Below, in pieces: positions 57,101 through 64,000 of a stretch of DNA of 64,000 nucleotides (the first letter of the stretch is position 1; every line of letters begins with the position of its first letter). Position numbers and translations under genes: made by a program. Under the pieces are notes generated by a model. It made no database searches. It had not been told where the DNA came from and worked only from the letters and a program-made list of their open reading frames with translations. The DNA is from Carposina sasakii. Its lineage: Eukaryota; Arthropoda; Insecta; Lepidoptera; Carposinidae. The stretch is taken from positions 7,296,716-7,360,715 of the forward strand of contig CP053163.1 in the NCBI GenBank assembly GCA_014607495.2. The letters are read 5' to 3'.

Positions 57101-59890
57101 CACCTCCCGTTACAACGGCCTCTCTTTCGAAGAATCTAGAATTAAACAGGAAGAGTGGAACCACGTCCAACGGCTCTATCCAGTTATCTCACTTTTATAA
57201 ATACTCAGTAGTGGAAAATGCATCCTTTGCATGCGTCTACGCCGTTCTTCGGAAGCTAGGTACTTTATTAAAATGAATGGGACCACTCCGATGTTTCCTT
57301 CATAGGATTGTAATGCGAGTTTATTGATTACTGTTGATTATTCACTTCTCTATTAATAATTATTAAATGGTTTAAATATTTTTATCTCAGGTTTTTTTCG
57401 CGTACTGCTTATGAGCTTAGTATGAAAATTACTTTGCAGTCTTACCTTAAAGTGATCGTATAAACCATAGATATGAAGGCACCAATTAGTGCCAAAAATC
57501 AGTGGTCATACAACTAATGAATTAAATTCCGAATTCAGTAGGTATTCAATACTTTGAAATTCGTTAGTCGCTGACAAACTATTCCTTATTTGGACATACT
57601 AGATTTTCGCTGATGTTTCAATCAAAGCCACATCATTAATGTCATGGAAACTAGGAGCATCCTGTCTCTCCAATCATACTGTGATGTGTCCGTTCTCATA
57701 ATAATCAATGTGATAGCCAAGTTAAGAATAACTGAACATAATGACCCGGACTAGTGATGCGCTTGATTAAAAATAATGTGACTTTTCTATGTTTCCTTAT
57801 ATAGATATTTATTAAGACAATCAGTTTTTGCTAGAAAGCTTAGTTTCATTAAGTAGTCAAGGACCTATTCCTCTTAAACTATGGCCTATGCACCGAACTT
57901 TTATATGTGTATCAGTTCAGTAAATTCAACACACATTTTATCTTTGGATGCTAATATTTGCCACAAAACCTTTTTGTTTACTTTTCTTGTTTCATTTCTG
58001 ATTTTTTTTAATATAAAATATTCTAGTCTCATCACTACGGGAAATAATGGTGCGAACATATTATGGATACTCGCACTTTCATACCTTGAAATCACGTTAA
58101 TGACATTATAAACAATAACTGATCATTAATTTTATGACGTTTGTCACCATCATTGAGATGATAAATGTTATTAGTTTGTACCCACAATACAAGTTTATGT
58201 ACTTATAAGAAAAATATAGGTATTATCATATATGAAAAACAAACAATAGATATGAGGATATGCCTTGATAGCCAAAATACGTACGTACCTCATACTAAAA
58301 GGCTTCTTTTATGTTACAGAAGTCTTTTTGCTTAGGTTCTTTAAAATAGGTTTATACATATAGTCATGCCCAAGAGATTGAACAATAGTGTGCAAATTAC
58401 ACACCCTTTAAGTCCCAAGTAGTAAGGGGTGAGCCTACCGCCGCTTTTCTTCTTTAAATTAAAGCATTTATATTAGCGGAGTAATTTGTCTGTATGTCTT
58501 CCGGAAATGTAATAAATAAATACATAAATAAATAATTTGCCACCATCGTTCCCTCTCCACTTATAAACATGTCGGCAGCTTCATTTGCATTGGCCACTCG
58601 CTAGTGCTTAGTGAACAGTGAAGTAGGCGAGCGAAAATTGATTGCGCGTCTACAATTAACTTAGTGGGTTGAAACGTGCTCGCCACGGTGTGAGATGCAC
58701 CCGTGGGACTTTCGTGACATAGTAAATATTGCTGTAAGACGATTGTTTATTTATTTTATAACGGTAACTGCTTGTGCGTTTAGCATATTCACTAATTAAT
58801 TATTATGTATATGACTTGTTACAGTTTTGGTCTAGGTCATCACATAAATTGGCCGGGCGAGTTGAATGACATGTGAGTTCAGTGGCAGGCTAACACATAA
58901 TATAGGTAAATTTCGGACCCTTCTTATGTCATTGCGCAGCATGATTTAAATTGGCGGTCAAATCCGTAGCTAATTCTATCAGAAAGAAATAGTGTATCAG
59001 GTTACGTTAAATCTTTTGTTAAAGTACGTAAATGGTGGAAAGTGAAAAAATATTTAGGGATATCTAATGCACAGTCATATTCCTAATCTTCCTGCACTCA
59101 ATATCGGGAAAATCGGGGATCGATCCATGCCTTACTATTCAGTATTCTATGCTCCGAGGCAATTTATGGAGATAGGCTAACTAGTCAACAGGTTCAAGAT
59201 ATTATATAATGCTGCTTTCCACATTGGTAAGTGCTATTAACATCGCTTTACTACTTATAAATTGAATAGCGGGTGGTCATCTTAACAATATTTATAACCA
59301 GGAAATGTAGTAAGCAAACATATTTTGAATTATATACGAGAATCTGTAGTCCTTGTAAAGAATTCGACGCAAGGTCCTGCTGGTGTGCACAGAAAACTGA
59401 ACTTACATCGTATAATTAGTATCCTATGTGCTATTCTACATAAAGCACCTATTTCTGTTTTAAATTTAAACCCGATCCGTTAGCCAAAGGCGAGTTTCTA
59501 ATAAATTTCAGTTGAAAACCGTTACATAAATGTTACTTCAAAATGTAATACATTTTGCACTCTCTGGGTCGCAATAATTCGTACTTACTAAGATCTATTA
59601 TTGCAGAAGCAAACCTTTATTGAACTTTAACATGAACCACTCTAAAATGACTCGTGAATAATGTTTGCTGTCCCGTTCTGTTACATTCCAATTATCATAC
59701 ACCAACTCTTGTTTCCCTCTCTGCCTCTCTGGTACTTTGATTCCTCTACCTGTCTAGTGAGCCTTCGTTCGTTGACTTCCATGTACTTCGTAGTTCAAAG
59801 ATCGAATCGCACTCTGATATTATATTCGCTCCTATTGACCCTTTGCCAGCGTAATACTAAAAGGTGGGACGCGCAATTTCTAGTAAATAA
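54148..59890. other. Non-coding DNA, no gene seen
   Basis: No recognisable exon or RNA gene. A 65-bp imperfect tandem duplication (TCTACAAC-GTTCGTTTCGGCTTCG type) lies at 55257-55386. Region 54240-54480 is relatively CpG-rich. Confidence 0.45.
55257..55386 (+). repeat. Imperfect 65-bp tandem duplication
   Basis: TCTACAACAGTTTCGTTTCG at 55257 recurs as TCTACAACGGTTCCGTTTCG at 55322, each followed by GGCTTCGTT...GAGACTTTTC or a close variant. Confidence 0.7.
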
Positions 59891-60085
59891 CGAACATATG
59901 TAGATTATTTATCTAGTTTTTGATTTCGGAATAGTGCAATGTATCGTCTTGCATGCTAGGTGCTCGGGTCTGGTTTCTCGTGGCGATTGTAGTTAGTGCA
60001 AGTGCCTGTTTTTGCAATTATGAGTTATCAGATCCGAGGGTCAGTGGAGGGTGTAGGGCCCGGTGGTGGGCGCACCCATAGTGAA
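59891..60085 (+). repeat. Solo copy of the Penelope-like element 3' tail
   Basis: Nearly identical, in inverted orientation, to 62143-62337 (about 195 bp with only a few differences). It starts CGAACATATGTAGATTATTT and ends CGCACCCATAGTGAA. The upstream ribozyme core and endonuclease sequence are absent, so it is a 5'-truncated copy or an independent short repeat. Confidence 0.8.
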
Positions 60086-62142
60086 ATAACGAACACTAAA
60101 GCTAGGCATGGAAAGATAATTTTTACTCAAACTTCAACCAGGGGCAACTGTGTCAGATCAATGCTAGGGTCACGAGTTATTGAAATTACGTTAATGCTGA
60201 CGAGACGGCTGTCCACTAACTGTGCTATAAGCGACGATAATATTTACAGGCAGAAAACTAAAACAAATCAAAATAAACAATAACAATCAAACTGGCAAAA
60301 ATAGGATTACTTAGGATATTCTTCCTCTAGAAATGAAATGAATCTGTACTTGTACCACTAAAAAATCTATGGGATAATTCGTCTAAAAGTATAGCTTAAA
60401 TTTCAGTACTTCTAGTAATTTGAAATATTGCGTTTGCTGAGATAATCATCATAACATCTGAACTTTCATAGCTCAGTAAGTGGACAGCGATCCTCAGATG
60501 GTTAAAGTCGTGGTGCCTTAACTGTACCTATACAGATAGTTGAGGTCGCTGATTGAAACCTAGATTTTTGGTTAGATTTTTCCTTTTAGTCTAAAAGCAA
60601 AATGTAAGATGTCACGCAGTTTCTTACAAATGCTAATAAATGGACCGCTCGCTGCTGCACCGCTAGTTGAAAATTTGAGCTTGAGAACTGACCTGAGACC
60701 TGCAAATTTATTGCGGGATTCGCATTTTCATATCATATTAAGTAGGTACAATCTTAACAATCTGTTAGATAAATCCTGCTTCTTAATCTAGTTTGATTAT
60801 TAATTTTAAAGAACTTACTAAACAAATCTCTGGTAACGGGCTTCAACTCAAATAGTGGAGCAAATAATATTATGTACCGAAACTAGAAAATGTCGAGCAG
60901 CACATAAGTAAATCAATACTAATAGCGTTTTCTAATAGCAAATTTTCTACAGCATAAATCTCGTCCGTCTGTCATTCTCAAAGTGAAATATGTAGCAGCC
61001 TGTAATGAACACACAAGCAGGACCAGAAAATAAGATTCCTATATGTGTAACTAATAGTTGTGAGTTGTTATTCCTATAAAATATTCAACCTATTGTTAAT
61101 TGGATCTTAATTATTAAAAAGAAACTGAGTATGAACGAGTCAATAAGAATTCCTGATGTCAAGCAAGTTTATGGTATTTGATTGCTCATCTGTATTCATT
61201 TGTTGTTCTAGTAAGACTGCTGGCTAGATTACGTATCGTCTGACATTTAACTTAACTTCAACTATACTAACATGGTTGCCGAAATCGACCGCGTAATGTG
61301 CCTTTCAATGCACTTCTGCTGAAGATGTGTTTAATTCACTTTATTTTTCCTAATAAAGATCGTATCAAAATTATTGTCAAGTGTTCAGCCGTATCTGGAA
61401 TCTAATAGCCTAGTTAAAATGTTATTAGCACTAACCTTAGCAATTATTCCGTCATCGGTAACTTTGATAAAAACTACAGGTTGGTGAAAATAATCATGAT
61501 TCCCATATTTAATACTTAAGTTACATTGCACACTGTGTGTAATGTGAATTTAGGTATACTCGTATTAGAGCGCATCGAGAATATTAAACGTTTCTTTTAT
61601 ATTGTGATTTAACGAAAATTATAATATAAGTTTGTCACAAAATTCGATATCAAAATTTGAGCTTATCATATTATTTCCATTCTTGTAATTAAAAAGTTAA
61701 TTTTCACGATTTATTCATATTGAAAAACATGTTTGAATCTCAAAAATTATTCATAGGTACGCTAACTGTGATATGGCAGTACACATTTACGTATTTATGT
61801 TATCTTGAAATTATTTCGTGAGACTGTCACAGCTATTTAGGTGTAAATACACAGGGATGTATGTATCACACTGTGCCATGTCACTTAAGGGGAATGAAAA
61901 ACCGCAACCAGTAAATATTGTAATTATCGTGCTGCTTCGGCTCGGGTGTCATGGGTTCTTGTAGATTTTTTATTACAAACGTGTGTTGAGATTTAACAGC
62001 TATAATAACACTAGCTAGATATAGCTTAGTACTTTAAATATTCATAGTATAACTTTAACGACATTGTTGTCGTAGCTAGCTTATACTCTATCGATTTTAT
62101 AAATGAAATTGTATTAGGCGTTACAATTCGGAAGTTCAAACA
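60086..62142. other. Non-coding DNA, no gene seen
   Basis: A weak tRNA/SINE-like stretch with GAGGTCGCTGATTGAAACC lies near 60542 but is too decayed to call. Otherwise nothing recognised. Confidence 0.4.
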
Positions 62143-62319
62143 TTCACTATGGGTGCGCCCACCACCGGGCCCTACACCCTCCACTGACCCTCGGATCTGA
62201 TAACTCATAATTGCGACAACAGGCACTTGCACTAACTACAATCGCCATGAGAAACCAGACCCGAGCACCTAGCATGCAAGACGATACATTGCACCATTCC
62301 GAAATCAAAAACTAGATAA

Positions 62320-62366
62320 ATAATCTACATATGTTTCGCCAACAACCGTGGCATCCTCAGGATTAT
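62320..62366 (-). ncRNA. Hammerhead-ribozyme-like motif of the Penelope-like element
   Basis: On the minus strand: ATAATC (62366-62361), CTGAGGA core (62360-62354; position 7 is free in CUGANGA), stem II GCCA/TGGC with a 7-nt loop, GAAA (62337-62334), a very short stem III ACATATGT, GTA as cleavage triplet, then GATTAT (62325-62320), a perfect partner of ATAATC for stem I. Predicted cleavage lies between 62326 and 62325. One extra U sits between the core and stem II. Hammerheads are known in the terminal repeats of Penelope-like elements. Confidence 0.6.
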
Positions 62367-62701
62367 AGAAATTAGTAAATTAGTAAACCACTAATTACTA
62401 TGAACCTCTAAAACCCAACACATTACTTACACAGAATTAACTACCCTCTACTAAGTATTAAAAAATATATAAATAATTACCCACCATTATTTATATTTCA
62501 AATAAATATATACTATTTGTGCACACAAACCAAATAGTATTGGGTGAATTAGTTAAATTTAAATGAAAAAATTCAAAAATTCACCAAAATATTGATAAAT
62601 TAGTAAAGAAAACAAGGATGTATGGAACAACATATTCCATTGCCCACAAAAACAAAAATTGTTATTGACATTGACAAGCCACTACATTCTAAGGTTACTG
62701 T

Positions 62702-64000
62702 TTATTTATTTATTCTAGCCAATGAGTTTAATAGCGGAGACGAAAATTCAACCTGTTCATTTAAAAGGTTTACACCAGAATATTTGGCTTTCAAAATCTC
62801 CAACTGTTCCAAAATAGATAGACGAATGCCCTTTTCACACGTATACAGACTAACAAAACTGTGGTCATCTGGAATTTTATGATTTGAAACTAACAAGTGT
62901 TTGGCAAAATGTGATTTTTCAGGGAAATTGTTCCTATAAGCTGCCAAATGTTCTTGGTATCTAATCTTGAAGTTACGACCCGTTTGACCTATATAAACAG
63001 AATTACAGTCAGGACAGTGCAAGCTATAAACTCCTGATTTTTTATCAATTGGTAATATTTGTTTTGTGTTAATTAATCTATTTAAAGAATTAAAAGTCTT
63101 AAAAGCCACCAAGATGTTTTGTTTTTTCAATGATTATGCAATCATCTCTGAGATATAGCCAAAATATGGTAAACTACCAGTGTAAATATTTGTAATCTCC
63201 TCTATTTTTGGGTACAACATTTGTTTAACTAAAATGTTTTTCTTTTTATCAATTAGGTTATAAATTAGTTGTGAACTATATCCATTTGATCTGGCTATTT
63301 GTATAATAGTATTTATTTCTTTAACATAATTAAAGTTATTAAGCGGTAACGTTACTAACCTGTGTATCATTGATTTGTATGCCGCAAGCTTATGTTGCCA
63401 TGGATGGAAAGAATCAATTGGAATAGTTACATCTGTATGTGTTGGTTTCCGTTAAACTGAAAAATCATGATAATCTCCCAATCTAGTAATAGTTACATCT
63501 AAAAAATTTATACTATTGTTTATTTCTTGTTCTATTTTAAATTTAATCTTAGGATGTTTTGTGTTAAGGACGTTAACAAAAAGATGAAACTGCCTAACTG
63601 TGCCTGTCCAACATAAGATGATATCATCAACATATCTAAAATAATATTTTATATGATTATTACTATTAACAATATATTCATTTTCAAACCAATCCATAAA
63701 TATATCGGCTAAAAGAGGTGAAAGCGGAGAACCCATAGTAAGACCATCCTTTTGTATGTAATATGTATTATTATAGCAGAAATAATTCTGGCTCATACAA
63801 AGTCTAGTTAAGGTAATAAGATTATCTGCCTCCATTGGATTTAGTTTAACTTTTTCACACCAAGTTTTAATAATATTTAAACATTCCTTGTAAGGAACAT
63901 TTGTAAACAAACTCTCAACATCTAAAGAAAATAATTTGGAATTTGTTGATAATTTAATATTTTTAATTTTATCTATTAAATTTAGACTATTATTGACACT
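62702..64000 (-). pseudogene. Penelope-like RT-endonuclease with two in-frame stops
   Basis: A single frame runs from the window edge to 62702. Reverse-transcriptase motifs include SLDVESLFTNVPY, LTMGSPLSPLLADIFM and FRYVDDIILCW (YVDD). TAA at 63452-63454 and again at 63134-63136 interrupt the frame, yet similarity continues in the same phase after each (RKPTHTDVTIPIDS, then KKQNILVAFKTFN). The C-terminal GIY-YIG nuclease follows: GVYSLHCPDCNSVYIGQTGR with the CxxC pair typical of endonuclease-positive elements, Arg in FKIRYQEH, Glu in ILEQLE and Asn in VNLLNEQ. In the family the nuclease nicks target DNA to prime reverse transcription. Only nonsense changes are seen, with no frameshifts, so decay is moderate. 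Confidence 0.88.

Larger units (their letters stand above)
62143..64000 (-). mobile_element. Penelope-like retroelement, 3' part (runs off the window)
   Basis: The minus-strand frame contains a reverse transcriptase followed by a GIY-YIG endonuclease, the order of Penelope/Poseidon elements. It is followed by a non-coding 3' region with a hammerhead-ribozyme-like motif. The 5' part lies right of the window. Two in-frame stops show that the copy is dead. Its last ~195 bp recur inverted at 59891-60085. Confidence 0.88.

Noticed and set aside
57881..58111. Plus- and minus-strand frames with hydrophobic or basic composition
   Set aside because: AT-rich composition alone explains them; no motif is recognised on either strand.
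60470..60570. Possible tRNA or SINE head ending GAGGTCGCTGATTGAAACC
   Set aside because: The B-box is degenerate, stems do not pair well and no acceptor stem is present.

Overview
This is a window of an AT-rich insect genome, almost certainly a moth or butterfly. It carries repeat families that I recognise as typical of Lepidoptera: Helitrons that start TCTATAC(T)AATATTATAAAG and end in a CG-rich hairpin plus CTAG|T, tRNA-derived SINE heads, non-LTR retrotransposon 3' tails that run into (ATG)n, TA-flanked CAGGGTGT MITEs, a BEL/Pao element, a DIRS element and a Penelope-like element. The identification rests on family knowledge and no search was run.

Layout. (1) 1-3864: 5' part of a BEL/Pao LTR retrotransposon on the minus strand (LTR, primer-binding site, gag, protease and reverse transcriptase, cut by the window edge at the start of RNase H). 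It sits in a Helitron end (3870-3996). (2) 4.2-6.7 kb: a repeat graveyard with a LINE C-terminal fragment, two head-to-tail Helitrons (one with a decayed Pif1-like helicase) and a composite repeat. (3) 6.7-27.5 kb: mostly non-coding, apparently unique DNA with scattered MITE, SINE and LINE tails and one striking GC-rich hairpin at 14.5 kb. (4) 27.8-35.1 kb: a TA-flanked MITE, then a largely open-framed DIRS tyrosine-recombinase retrotransposon (28387-33519), then three Helitron-type repeats. (5) 35.1-50.6 kb: mostly non-coding, with MITEs, SINEs and the only convincing host-like gene, a secreted Thr/Ser-rich mucin-like protein (46937-47851, minus). (6) 50.6-54.1 kb: a Helitron (51094-53919) nested inside a TIR transposon. 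Its Rep-helicase gene has an apparent intron and a large internal deletion. (7) 54.1-62.1 kb: non-coding. (8) 62.1-64.0 kb: a Penelope-like element (minus, running off the window) with RT, GIY-YIG endonuclease and a hammerhead-ribozyme-like motif, plus an inverted copy of its 3' tail at 59.9 kb.

How the genes work together. Almost all coding capacity is selfish DNA. In the DIRS element, a spliced gag, an overlapping RT-RNase H frame and an overlapping tyrosine recombinase form a complete set, with terminal repeats and an internal complementary region matching a circular-intermediate life cycle. Its gag intron holds an array of seven small palindromes with the same 5-nt loop and partly compensated stems, which is the least conventional signal in the window. 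The mucin-like gene stands alone, with no functional link to its neighbours.
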